A stretch of DNA of 64,000 nt from NCBI RefSeq assembly GCF_000830005.1, contig NZ_CP010407.1, positions 3,763,001 through 3,827,000 on the forward strand, in the 5' to 3' direction. The notes beneath the pieces were generated by a model. The model saw only the letters and a list, made by a program, of their open reading frames with translations. It was not told where the DNA came from and ran no database searches. Position numbers and translations under genes: made by a program. Each line of letters opens with the position of its first letter. Within the stretch, counting starts at the first letter, position 1. This document shows, piece by piece, positions 17,041-29,560 of the stretch. The stretch comes from Streptomyces vietnamensis (GTDB taxonomy: Bacteria; Actinomycetota; Actinomycetes; Streptomycetales; Streptomycetaceae).

Positions 17041-17768
17041 ACGGCGAACCCGGCGGCAGACCACACGAAGACCACCACGGTGTGAGCGGCGGCGACGACC
17101 GGTACGAGACCGGGCGCCGCCGCCCTCGGCGTACGGTCAGGGCGGCGAGCGTCACGGCGACGGCCGGGCTCGTCGCCGTCGGGCTTTCCCTGGCCGCCTG
17201 CTCCACCGGCGGCACCGGATCGCGCGACGAGGGCGCGGCCCGCACCGACGAGATCGCCGCCACGGCGCCCACCCCCTCCGTCTCCGCCAGTGCCGGCCCG
17301 CAGTCGGCCGAGCGGGTGGATCCGATCGCGCTCCTGAAGGCCGATCCCAAGATCGGCGAGCGGTTCAAGGGGGATCTGAAGCCGTGCGTCGCGGACGCGT
17401 ACCCGGTGGACGCCTCCTACGGGAATCTCACGAACTCCGCCGCCCCTGACGTCGTCGTCAACGTGATGACCTGCGGTGACGCCGTCGGCATCGGCACGTA
17501 CGTGTACCGCAAGCAGAACGACCGGTACGAGAACGTGTTCATGACCGAGGACGCGGCGGTCTACGCCACGATCGACCGGGGCGATCTCATCGTCACCAAG
17601 CAGGTGTACGCGAAGGGGGACCCGGTCGCGTACCCCTCGGGCGAGGACGTGATCACCTACCGCTGGTCGGGGAACAGGTTCACCCAGCACGACTGGGTGC
17701 ACAACGACTACAGCAGGGCCGTCGGCGACGGCACGGAGCCCGCACCGAGCGAGCCGCCCGCCAACTGA
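17028..17768 (+). CDS. cseA: Lipoprotein CseA, modulator of the CseBC-SigE pathway
   Basis: 246 residues from GTG 17028 (GGGAG a few nt upstream); a shorter start at GTG 17082 is possible. A twin-Arg-rich basic stretch (30-38) precedes a hydrophobic core and the lipobox LAAC with Cys58, so it is an exported lipoprotein. In S. coelicolor CseA dampens SigE activity from outside the membrane, probably by acting on CseC. The mature domain is all-soluble, with repeated Y/V strands and a polar tail. Confidence 0.9.
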   Translation: MRGLDGEPGGRPHEDHHGVSGGDDRYETGRRRPRRTVRAASVTATAGLVAVGLSLAACSTGGTGSRDEGAARTDEIAATAPTPSVSASAGPQSAERVDPIALLKADPKIGERFKGDLKPCVADAYPVDASYGNLTNSAAPDVVVNVMTCGDAVGIGTYVYRKQNDRYENVFMTEDAAVYATIDRGDLIVTKQVYAKGDPVAYPSGEDVITYRWSGNRFTQHDWVHNDYSRAVGDGTEPAPSEPPAN

Positions 17769-17795
17769 GCCGCAAGCCGCAGAGCGCAGGCCGCA

Positions 17796-17829
17796 AGACC
17801 GCGGCACACGAAAGACCGCAGCACACGAA
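17796..17829. repeat. 17-bp tandem duplication between cseA and cseB
   Basis: Two adjacent 17-bp units (16 of 17 identical) of AGACCGCGGCACACGAA type lie within the 79-bp cseA-cseB gap, 18 bp before the cseB start. Confidence 0.8.
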
Positions 17830-17847
17830 CACCGAAGGGCACGCACG

Positions 17848-18549
17848 ATGGCCGAGACCCATGTCCTGTTCGTCGAGGACGACGACGTCATCCGTGAGGC
17901 CACCCAGCTCGCCCTGGAGCGGGACGGCTTCCGGGTGACCGCCATGCCCGACGGGCTCTCGGGCCTGGACGCCTTCCGGGCGCAGCGGCCGGACATCGCC
18001 CTCCTCGACGTGATGCTGCCGGGGATGGACGGGGTCAGCCTCTGCCGTCGCATCCGCGACGAGTCGACGGTGCCCGTGATCATGCTCTCGGCGCGCGCGG
18101 ACTCGATCGACGTGGTGCTCGGCCTGGAGGCCGGGGCCGACGACTACGTCACCAAGCCCTTCGACGGCTCCGTCCTGATGGCCCGCATCCGGGCCGTGCT
18201 GCGCCGCTTCGGGCACGCGGGCGGGGTCGGCGCCGGCGAGCACGACGAGCCGGCGGACGGCGGCGGGCTCCTCGTCTTCGGCGACCTGGAGGTCGACACC
18301 GAGGGCATGGAGGTCCGCAGGGGCGGGGCGCCGGTGGCGCTGACCCCGACCGAGATGCGGCTGCTCCTGGAGTTCTCGTCGGCGCCGGGCACCGTGCTGT
18401 CGCGGGACAAGCTCCTGGAGCGGGTCTGGGACTACGGCTGGGGCGGTGACACCCGGGTCGTGGACGTCCATGTGCAGCGGCTGCGAGCCAAGATCGGCCA
18501 GGACCGGATCGAGACCGTGCGCGGCTTCGGCTACAAGCTCAAGAGCTAG
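17848..18549 (+). CDS. cseB: Response regulator CseB (OmpR/PhoB type)
   Basis: 233 residues. Receiver domain 1-120 with acidic pocket EDDD, phospho-acceptor Asp in IALLDVMLPGMDG (about residue 54) and Lys in YVTKPF. Winged-helix DNA-binding domain at about 140-230 ending RGFGYKLKS. It is phosphorylated by CseC and activates sigE. Confidence 0.95.
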   Translation: MAETHVLFVEDDDVIREATQLALERDGFRVTAMPDGLSGLDAFRAQRPDIALLDVMLPGMDGVSLCRRIRDESTVPVIMLSARADSIDVVLGLEAGADDYVTKPFDGSVLMARIRAVLRRFGHAGGVGAGEHDEPADGGGLLVFGDLEVDTEGMEVRRGGAPVALTPTEMRLLLEFSSAPGTVLSRDKLLERVWDYGWGGDTRVVDVHVQRLRAKIGQDRIETVRGFGYKLKS

Positions 18550-18561
18550 GTCAGTGAGCCG

Positions 18562-19878
18562 GTGAAGTTCCTTCCCCTCCGTACCGGGGTCCGCTGGAAG
18601 ATCGCCGTCGCCATCGCGGCGGTCGGCGCGCTCATCGCGGTCACCCTGAGCGTCGTCGTGCACAACGCCGCCCGCATCTCGATGCTCGACAACGCGCGCG
18701 AGGTGCAGATGGAGCGGCTGCTCTTCGCGCAGCGGATGTACGAGACGTCGAAGCCGAAGGAGCCCCGCTTCGGCACGAAGATCAACGACCCGGCGCTGCC
18801 GCCGCAGCTCGACCAGCTGATGCGGGACAAGCGGCGCGGGACGTACGTGCAGGAGCACCGGCACGGCGGGCCGCCGGACGTGTGGGCGGCCGTGCCGCTC
18901 GCCAATGGCGACGTCCTCTCGCTGCACATCCCCTTCGCCGACCGCAGCGCGACGATCATGAACGATCTGGACCGGGCGCTCGTCATCGGCTCGGTGTCGG
19001 TGGTCTTCGGCGGCTGCGCGCTCGGCGTGCTCATCGGCGGGCAGCTCTCGCGGCGGCTGCGGAAGGCCGCCGTCGCGGCCGGCCGGGTGGCCCAGGGCAA
19101 TACGGACGTACGGGTGCGGGACGCCGTCGGCGGAGTCGTACGGGACGAGACCGACGACCTGGCGTGGGCGGTGGACGCGCTGACCGACGCCCTGAACGAG
19201 CGGATCGAGGCCGAGCGGCGGGTCACCGCCGACATCGCGCACGAGCTGCGCACCCCCGTCACCGGGCTGCTCACGGCGGCCGAGCTGCTGCCGCCGGGAC
19301 GTCCGACCGAGCTCGTACGGGACCGGGCGCAGGCCATGCGGACCCTGGTCGAGGACGTCCTCGAGGTGGCCCGGCTCGACAGCGCCTCGGAGCGGGCCGA
19401 GCTCCAGGAGATCGCGCTCGGCGAGTTCGTGGAGCGGCGGGTGCGGGCCCTGGACCCGGAGGTCGTCGTCCGGGTGGTGCACGAGGACTGGGTGAACACC
19501 GACCCGCGCCGCCTGGAGCGCGTCCTGGGCAATCTCCTCGCCAACGCGGCCAAGCACGGCAAGCCGCCGGTCGAGGTCACCGTCGAGGGCCGGGTGGTCC
19601 GCGTCCGCGACCACGGCCCCGGCTTCCCGGAGGCGCTCCTCAAGGAGGGGCCGAGCCGGTTCCGTACGGGGACGAGCGACCGCGCGGGCCAGGGCCACGG
19701 CCTGGGCCTGACGATCGCGGCGGGCCAGGCCCGGGTCCTCGGCGCCCGGCTGACCTTCCGGAACGTGGCCGCGGAGGGGGCCCCGGGCGGGGTGGGCGGC
19801 GCCATCGCGGTGCTGTGGCTGCCGGACCACGCGCCGACGAACACGGGGAGCTTCCCGGTGCTGCGGCTGGCGGAGTGA
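18562..19878 (+). CDS. cseC: Sensor histidine kinase CseC
   Basis: 438 residues from GTG 18562, 12 bp after cseB. Two membrane segments (about 13-35 and 140-160) flank a 100-residue extracellular sensor. A HAMP domain (160-215), the phospho-acceptor His in ADIAHELRTPVTGLL (about 228), the N box (LGNLLANAAKHG) and the G boxes (DHGPGF, GHGLGL) follow. It responds to envelope stress such as glycopeptides and lysozyme in S. coelicolor. Confidence 0.95.
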   Translation: MKFLPLRTGVRWKIAVAIAAVGALIAVTLSVVVHNAARISMLDNAREVQMERLLFAQRMYETSKPKEPRFGTKINDPALPPQLDQLMRDKRRGTYVQEHRHGGPPDVWAAVPLANGDVLSLHIPFADRSATIMNDLDRALVIGSVSVVFGGCALGVLIGGQLSRRLRKAAVAAGRVAQGNTDVRVRDAVGGVVRDETDDLAWAVDALTDALNERIEAERRVTADIAHELRTPVTGLLTAAELLPPGRPTELVRDRAQAMRTLVEDVLEVARLDSASERAELQEIALGEFVERRVRALDPEVVVRVVHEDWVNTDPRRLERVLGNLLANAAKHGKPPVEVTVEGRVVRVRDHGPGFPEALLKEGPSRFRTGTSDRAGQGHGLGLTIAAGQARVLGARLTFRNVAAEGAPGGVGGAIAVLWLPDHAPTNTGSFPVLRLAE

Positions 19879-19888
19879 GCACACGAGA

Positions 19889-19921
19889 GGGGGCCGGTCC
19901 TTTCCAGGACCGGCCCCCTTT
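19889..19921. terminator. Terminator after the sigE-cseABC operon
   Basis: A 13-bp perfect stem (19889-19901/19906-19918) with a TTCC loop, followed by TTT. It sits 11 bp after the cseC stop. Confidence 0.88.
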
Positions 19922-19984
19922 CCGTACGGGAGGTCTCTTCGTACGGGAGACCTCTTCGTACGGGTCGTACGGGAGACGTACGGG
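19922..19984. repeat. GTACGGG tandem array between cseC and MFS gene
   Basis: Five GTACGGG cores (19924, 19941, 19958, 19967, 19978) in units of 9-17 bp, immediately before the stop of the convergent exporter gene. Confidence 0.8.
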
Positions 19985-19987
19985 TGA

Positions 19988-21651
<1,664 letters not shown>

Positions 21652-21675
21652 TTTTCTGGAAAGCGGAGACCCGTC

Positions 21676-22233
21676 ATGGCCCGAGGCAACACCCGCCAGC
21701 GCATCCAGGACGTGGCTCTCGAACTCTTCGCCGAGCAGGGGTACGAGAAGACCTCGCTGCGGGAGATCGCGGAACGTCTGGACGTCACGAAGGCGGCGCT
21801 CTACTACCACTTCAAGACCAAGGAAGACATCATCATCGGGATCTTCCAGGACCTGACGCGCCCGCTCGACGACCTCATCGAGTGGGCGGGCGAGCAGCCG
21901 CGCACCCTGGAGGTGAAGCAGGAGATCCTGCGCCGCTACCAGAAGGCGCTGCTCGCCGCGGCTCCGCTGTTCCGCTTCATGCACGAGAACCAGGCGACCG
22001 TGCGCGACCTGAGCATCGGGCTCACCTTCAAGGAGCGCTTCCTCGCGCTCAACAAGTTCATCCAGGAACCCGACGCCCCGGTGAAGGACAAGGTCCGCGC
22101 CGTGAGCGCGGTCTTCGCACTGCACGCCGGGACCTTCTTCATGGAGAACATCGAGGGCGACCCCGAGGAGAAGCAGGAAGCCGTCCTCGAGGTCGCCCTC
22201 GATCTCATCGATCAGGCCCAGAAGGGCCAGTAA
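21676..22233 (+). CDS. TetR-family repressor of the adjacent exporter
   Basis: 185 residues. Typical TetR helix-turn-helix at about 8-55 (IQDVALELFAEQGYEKTSLREIAERLDV, then LYYHFKTKEDII). The rest is helical and may bind the exported compound. Divergent from the MFS gene with a double palindrome in the gap, the classic layout of a local drug-responsive repressor. Confidence 0.92.
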   Translation: MARGNTRQRIQDVALELFAEQGYEKTSLREIAERLDVTKAALYYHFKTKEDIIIGIFQDLTRPLDDLIEWAGEQPRTLEVKQEILRRYQKALLAAAPLFRFMHENQATVRDLSIGLTFKERFLALNKFIQEPDAPVKDKVRAVSAVFALHAGTFFMENIEGDPEEKQEAVLEVALDLIDQAQKGQ

Positions 22234-22238
22234 GTGCG

Positions 22239-22925
22239 TCAGACGCCGACGCCGTGGGCCCGCAGGAAGGCCATCGGGTTGACGGCGGAGCCGTAGTTCG
22301 GGGTCGTACGGATCTCGAAGTGCAGGTGCGGGCCGGAGGAGTTGCCGGTGTTGCCCGAGAGGGCGATCTGCTGGCCGGCGCCGACCGACTGGCCGATGTT
22401 GACCTGGATCCGCGACAGGTGGGCGTACTGGGAGTACGTGCCGTTGGCGTGCTTGATCACGATCGCGTTGCCGTACGCGGGGCCGTCGCCGCCGCCGTTC
22501 GGGCCGGCCTTCACGACGGTGCCGGCGGCCGCGGCCTTGACCGGGGTGCCGACCGGGACGGCGAAGTCCTGGCCGGAGTGCTTGTGGGCCCACATGGCGC
22601 CGCCCTGGTTGAAGCTGGCGCTGAGGGCGTACGAGGTGACCGGCTTGACCCAGGCGGGGGCCGCCTTCTTGACGACCTTCACGGGGGTGGCCTTCACGGC
22701 GGCGGCCTTGGCGACGGCGGCCTTCACCTGAGCGGCGAGGTGGGCCTGGGCGTCGGCCTGGGCGGCGACGGCGGCGGACGCGGTCAGGGCGGCCGGGGCG
22801 GTGGCGATCTTGCCCTCGGCGGCGAAGGCGGACCCTGCTCCGGCCACCAGCGTCGCTCCCAGACCCGCGGTGGCGAGAGCAACGGCGGTGATACGGGCGG
22901 CGGGGTTCATGACGCGCTTCGACAT
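22239..22925 (-). CDS. Secreted M23 (LytM-type) endopeptidase
   Basis: 228 residues from ATG 22925 (GGAGG 14 nt upstream). Signal peptide at 1-35 (KRVMNPAARITAVALATAG, cleavage near AFAAE). An Ala/Val/Lys-rich helical linker of about 55 residues is followed by the M23 domain with metal ligands in HSGQDFAVP and the SGPHLHFEIRT HxH motif. It should cut peptidoglycan cross-bridges outside the cell. It ends 5 bp from the convergent TetR gene. Confidence 0.93.
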   Translation of the reverse strand: MSKRVMNPAARITAVALATAGLGATLVAGAGSAFAAEGKIATAPAALTASAAVAAQADAQAHLAAQVKAAVAKAAAVKATPVKVVKKAAPAWVKPVTSYALSASFNQGGAMWAHKHSGQDFAVPVGTPVKAAAAGTVVKAGPNGGGDGPAYGNAIVIKHANGTYSQYAHLSRIQVNIGQSVGAGQQIALSGNTGNSSGPHLHFEIRTTPNYGSAVNPMAFLRAHGVGV

Positions 22926-23409
22926 ACGGGGGAAGACCTCCGGGAAGTACGGGACCCGACGCGGACGGTCGCTGCGTCGGGCTTGCTCATCCTTGGTAAC
23001 CCGACCCCCAGCCCATCCCAAAACGCCCCATCTACGACATTGCGTCGTAGCGATCTCCGGGGAAGTTGACCCCTTGACGACCCCGGAGAGGAGTCGCGAA
23101 ATCGGACATACCGACACAAGCGAATCGGTTTACGCGCACGTCATGAGGGCCCGAAACCGCCTGAAACGCCGCCTGACGCCCGGTTCGGAACCCTTCGGGA
23201 CCAAAGTCCCGATGGTTCACACCTGAATGTCCCCAATCGACACAAACGTCTCCACTATCCTCGTTAGTACCCCTCAAAACGCCTGTGCGCCTTGTCACCA
23301 GCGGCCCGCCCCGAATGGGACCTGGGTCACGCAACCGAGCCGCCCGGAACGCCGTCCCGCACTACGCTGACCGCTTCGGGAATCCAGGGAATCCACGGGG
23401 GGACCACGC
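22926..23409. other. Long divergent intergenic region (M23 gene / NACHT gene)
   Basis: 484 bp without a supported gene. On the minus strand, the 5' leader of the M23 gene holds an 8-bp perfect stem with 11-nt loop (22955-22962/22974-22981). On the plus strand a TACGCT hexamer at 23363-23368 is a candidate -10 about 40 bp before the NACHT start. Low-GC patches around 23225-23285 probably hold further promoter elements. The conserved core of a c-di-AMP (ydaO) riboswitch, often found before wall hydrolase genes, was sought and not found. Confidence 0.6.
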
Positions 23410-26400
23410 ATGGAACCGGCACTCATCGGCACGCGCCTCGCCTCGGCCGCGATCGGACCGCTGCTGAGGAAACTGCTGGTCAGCGACGGTCCGGGCGCGG
23501 GCCTCACGGGCCGATCGGACAAGGTCCGGCTCTCCTCCCTGGTCTCCTTCCGCGGCGAGAAGCGCACGCTCACGGAAAAGGACGTCCGAAGGCTCGCCGG
23601 AACGCTCGTCGAGCGTTCCCGGGGCAGGGACGGGGAGCGCCCCTTCCCCGCCGACGAGACCGAGGCGGTCACCGACACCCTCGCCCGGACCCTCCTCGCC
23701 CTCGGCGACCTCGACATGGACGACGTACAGGCCGTCCGCCTCGGCCACCGCGACCTCGCCCGCCGCCTGCGGACGGCGGCCCCGGCCCCGGACGGCCTCT
23801 CGACGGACTCGGGCCTCTACCTGGAGTCGCTGACCGAATGGGCCTGCCTCCACATCCTGGAGTTCTTCACCCAGCGCTCCACGTTCGTGGCCCGCAGCCT
23901 GGTGGAACAGACCCGGGCGCAGGGCGAGCTCATCGCGAAGATGGACGAGGTCATCCGCCGCACGCCACGGGCGGACGGGCGGGACGCGGACTTCGAACGC
24001 CGGTACCTGGAGCACCTCGCCAAGAAGCACGGCCGCCTGACGATCTACGGCATCGACCTGCACCACTCCCCGGACCGGTGGCCGCTGGACCTGGCCTATC
24101 TGTCCCTGGAGGCGACGGGCGAGGCGCCCCTGCCGGACGAGGCGGGCCCCTTCGCCCCGCACCAGCGGGAACAGGCCGTCCGCGCCGACCTCGCCCTCTC
24201 CCGCCACGACAAGGTCCTGCTGCGCGGCCTCGCGGGCTCGGGCAAGACGACCCTCGTCCAGTGGCTGACGGTCTCGGCGGCGACGGAGGGGCGGACGGCG
24301 GGCACGGCTGCCGAGGGGCGTACGGACGGCATGGCGTACCTCCGGGGCCGCATCCCCTTCGTCCTGCCCCTGCGCGCCCTCACCCGCCACGGCGAGCGGC
24401 TCCCCGCCCCCGACCGCTTCCTGCCCGCCGCCGGCTGCCCGCTCACCCCGCCGGAGGGATGGGTCGACCGCGTCCTGTCCTCCGGCCGGGGCCTCGTCCT
24501 CGTCGACGGCATCGACGAGATCCCCGAGGCAGAGCGGGGCAGGGCCCGCGAGTGGCTCCGGAGCCTGCTCGACACGTACGAGGGCAACCGCTGGCTCGTC
24601 ACCTCCCGCCCCACCGCCGTACGCGACGACTGGCTGTCCTCCGACGGCTTCACCGAGCTGACCCTCTCGCCCATGACCCGCGCCGAGGTCGCCACGTTCG
24701 TACGCCGCTGGCACCGGGCCGCCGGGCCGGAGGCGGAGCCGTACGAGCAGCCGCTCCTCGACGCGCTCCGCACCGCCGAGCACGTCGCCCAGCTCGCCAC
24801 CAACCCCCTCATGTGCGGGCTCATCTGCGCCCTCCACCGCGACCGGCGCGGCTTCCTGCCCCGCGGCCGCAAGGCCCTCTACGAGGCCGCCCTGTCGATG
24901 CTCCTCGCGCGCCGCGACCGCGAGCGGGACATGGGGGCGCCGTCCGGCCTCGCCCTCGACGAGGCCCCGCAGATCCAGCTGATCCAGCGCCTCGCGTACT
25001 GGCTGACGCTCAACGGCCGCACCCAGCTGGACCGGGCCCACGCGGAGTCACTCGTGCGGGAGGCGGTACCGGCGGTCCAGGAGGCCGCGCAGCATCCGCC
25101 GGAGAAGGTCTTCACCCACCTCCTCCACCGCAGCGGCCTCCTGCGCGAGCCGACCGCGGACACCGTCGACTTCGTCCACCGCACCTTCCAGGACTACCTG
25201 GCCGCGAAGGCCCTGGTGGACCACTGGGACATCGGCGTCCTGGTCCGGCACGCCGCCGACGACCAGTGGGAGGACGTCATCCGCATGGCGGTGGGCCACG
25301 CCAGGCCGCGCGAGTGCGCGGAGATCCTCCAGGAGCTCCTGAAGGCGGCGGACGCGGCCACGGACCGCCCGCTCCGCCTGGTCCTGCTGGCGGCAACGGC
25401 CCTGGACCACGCGACGGAGGTGCCGCCGGAGGTACGGGAGCGGGTCCTGGCCCGTACGGGAGACGTCGTCCCGCCCCGTACGCTCGACGAGGCCAAGCTG
25501 CTGGGCTCGGCGGGGCGCATGGTCCTCGATCTGCTGCCGGGCCCGGACGACCTGGACGCCGACGCGGCCCGCCTGGCGGTCGTGGCCGCCTCCCACGTCC
25601 AGGACGACGCCGCCGTCCTCTACCTGTCCCGGTTCGTCTCCCACCCCTCGGTCGCCGTCCGCTCCCAGATGATCTGGGCCTGGCACCGGTACGAGACCCG
25701 CTCCTACGCCGAGGAGATCGTGGCGCGGCTCGACCCGACCGGCCTCTACTACACCGTCCAGGACGACGCCCAGGCCCACGAGCTGATCCGGCTCGGTCTG
25801 CGGCCCCGGCTGCTGCAGATCCACCACCGGGTGACCCCCGGAACGAGGGCCTCGCTCCTCAGCCACTGCGAGCCCCGGCGGCTCACCCTGGAGGTGTTCG
25901 ACCGCTCGCCGGATCTCGCCCCCCTGACCGGCCTGACCCGGCTGCGCAGGCTCTCGCTCAGCCTCTCCCTGAGCGCCGACTGGTCGTCCGACGATCTGCC
26001 GGCGACGGCTCCTCTCCGCCAGCTCTCGATCACCACGCTCCCCCTGGACGGTCTGGACCGGCTGTCCCGGCTCCCGGAGCTGCGCGAGCTGCACCTGTGG
26101 GAGGCCCAGCCCCTCTCCCCCGAGCGCTGGCAGCAGCTCGCCGCACTGGCGGGCGTCGAAACCCTCGCGTTCAGGGGGTCGGACCTCGCCGACTGCCCCG
26201 TCGGGACCGTCCTTCCCGGAGTCACCGTGCTCCACCTGGCCTCCCAGGTCGACACGTCGGGCCTCCGGCGGGCCGTGGAGGTCTTCCCGTCGGTCCGCCG
26301 CCTCCACCTCGCCCCCGGCAGCCACGATCTCGCCCCGCTCTCCGGGCTCACCGACCTCCTCTCGGTCCGGGCGATCGGACTCGTCACCGGCGCCGAGCGG

Positions 26401-26433
26401 CTCGCCCCGCACGTCCAGGTCGTCTCCGCCTGA
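23410..26433 (+). CDS. NACHT-domain NTPase with leucine-rich C-terminus (NLR-like STAND protein)
   Basis: 1007 residues with a GGGGGG Shine-Dalgarno. Residues 1-200 form a helical domain without a recognised enzymatic motif. The NACHT NTPase follows: Walker A GLAGSGKTTL (about 273-282), Walker B with acidic tail LVLVDGIDEIPE (about 360-371), and TSRPTA sensor region. Residues 540-800 are helical. From about 820 to 1000 the chain has irregular leucine-rich repeats (LTGLTRLRRLSLS, LPELRELHLWE). In known bacterial NACHT proteins this layout senses phage and triggers an effector; no separate effector gene is adjacent. It is monocistronic and separated from clpC by a strong terminator. Confidence 0.85.
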   Translation: MEPALIGTRLASAAIGPLLRKLLVSDGPGAGLTGRSDKVRLSSLVSFRGEKRTLTEKDVRRLAGTLVERSRGRDGERPFPADETEAVTDTLARTLLALGDLDMDDVQAVRLGHRDLARRLRTAAPAPDGLSTDSGLYLESLTEWACLHILEFFTQRSTFVARSLVEQTRAQGELIAKMDEVIRRTPRADGRDADFERRYLEHLAKKHGRLTIYGIDLHHSPDRWPLDLAYLSLEATGEAPLPDEAGPFAPHQREQAVRADLALSRHDKVLLRGLAGSGKTTLVQWLTVSAATEGRTAGTAAEGRTDGMAYLRGRIPFVLPLRALTRHGERLPAPDRFLPAAGCPLTPPEGWVDRVLSSGRGLVLVDGIDEIPEAERGRAREWLRSLLDTYEGNRWLVTSRPTAVRDDWLSSDGFTELTLSPMTRAEVATFVRRWHRAAGPEAEPYEQPLLDALRTAEHVAQLATNPLMCGLICALHRDRRGFLPRGRKALYEAALSMLLARRDRERDMGAPSGLALDEAPQIQLIQRLAYWLTLNGRTQLDRAHAESLVREAVPAVQEAAQHPPEKVFTHLLHRSGLLREPTADTVDFVHRTFQDYLAAKALVDHWDIGVLVRHAADDQWEDVIRMAVGHARPRECAEILQELLKAADAATDRPLRLVLLAATALDHATEVPPEVRERVLARTGDVVPPRTLDEAKLLGSAGRMVLDLLPGPDDLDADAARLAVVAASHVQDDAAVLYLSRFVSHPSVAVRSQMIWAWHRYETRSYAEEIVARLDPTGLYYTVQDDAQAHELIRLGLRPRLLQIHHRVTPGTRASLLSHCEPRRLTLEVFDRSPDLAPLTGLTRLRRLSLSLSLSADWSSDDLPATAPLRQLSITTLPLDGLDRLSRLPELRELHLWEAQPLSPERWQQLAALAGVETLAFRGSDLADCPVGTVLPGVTVLHLASQVDTSGLRRAVEVFPSVRRLHLAPGSHDLAPLSGLTDLLSVRAIGLVTGAERLAPHVQVVSA

Positions 26434-26443
26434 CCACGGAAAA

Positions 26444-26482
26444 GGGGCGGCCCCGGAACCCATCGGGTTCCGGGGCCGCCCC
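26444..26482. terminator. Bidirectional terminator between NACHT gene and clpC
   Basis: 18-bp perfect stem (26444-26461/26465-26482) with a 3-nt loop, flanked by AAA and TT, between convergent genes. Confidence 0.9.
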
Positions 26483-26508
26483 TTACCGCTCAGCGCTCAG
26501 CGCGTGCG

Positions 26509-29031
<2,523 letters not shown>

Positions 29032-29362
29032 CGTTAATCGCTCCTCAGAGCGGTCAGTCAGTTAGGGGTCGATCCCCTCCCTGTCCTTCCGCAGCTTAGT
29101 CCCGCAAGCGGGGACCGCTCATTCCAACTGCCGACATCCGTCCGGATCACCCCCTCTTCGGCGGGGAGACCTGCTGCCGAACAGCCGACAAATGCTCCAA
29201 CTCGATGGTGCGAGACGATGTTCCCGCAGGCCAAGTAGTTACCCGTGCCATCAGTACGCCGATGGCGAACGTGAGACGCCGAAGCCCGCGAGTCGCCCCT
29301 TCCCACTAGGAATGTCTTACCCGTAAGCACTGACACTCCATGCGGCGCACCCTGGTTCCCTC

Positions 29363-29376
29363 CGCTACCAGCGAAC
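29363..29376 (-). promoter_or_regulatory. ClgR binding box for clpC
   Basis: Minus strand reads GTTCGC-TGGTA-GCG, an exact match to the GTTCGC-N5-GCG consensus described for the actinobacterial activator ClgR at clp and lon promoters. It lies about 330 bp before the clpC start, which implies a long leader. Confidence 0.75.
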
Positions 29377-29440
29377 ACCCTTGCGCTGCCGAATGCACGC
29401 GTACGCCCCATCCCGGACACCTTGCGCGTCCACCGGGAGA

Positions 29441-29524
29441 CCGTGTGTCACCTTCGCCGGGGTCGTGTGGCACCTTCGCCGGGGGCCGTGCGTCACTTTC
29501 GCCGGGGGCCGCGCGTCACCGCGG
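29441..29524. repeat. 22-23 bp tandem repeat before the gene at 29561
   Basis: Three full units (starting 29442, 29464, 29487) and a partial fourth (29510) of the form CGTGYGTCACCTTCGCCGGG. On the opposite strand each unit reads CCCGGCGAAGGTGACAC. Confidence 0.85.
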
Positions 29525-29560
29525 GCGTAACCAACGCGCCCTCGCGGGAGTTCCCCCTGC

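Larger units (their letters stand above)
29032..29560. other. clpC upstream region
   Basis: 529 bp without a supported gene. It holds the clpC leader and promoter, a ClgR box (29363-29376) and, close to the divergent gene at 29561, a 22-23 bp tandem repeat (29441-29524). Confidence 0.7.

Noticed and set aside
17680..19884. Long antisense frame over cseB-cseC
   Set aside because: No conserved motif, and codon bias belongs to the plus-strand genes.
22926..23250. Possible c-di-AMP (ydaO) riboswitch before the M23 gene
   Set aside because: disA in the window and the M23 gene made it plausible, but the GGGGTGAAT and CCCGACAGCTAAC-type core blocks are absent; only a simple 8-bp hairpin was found.
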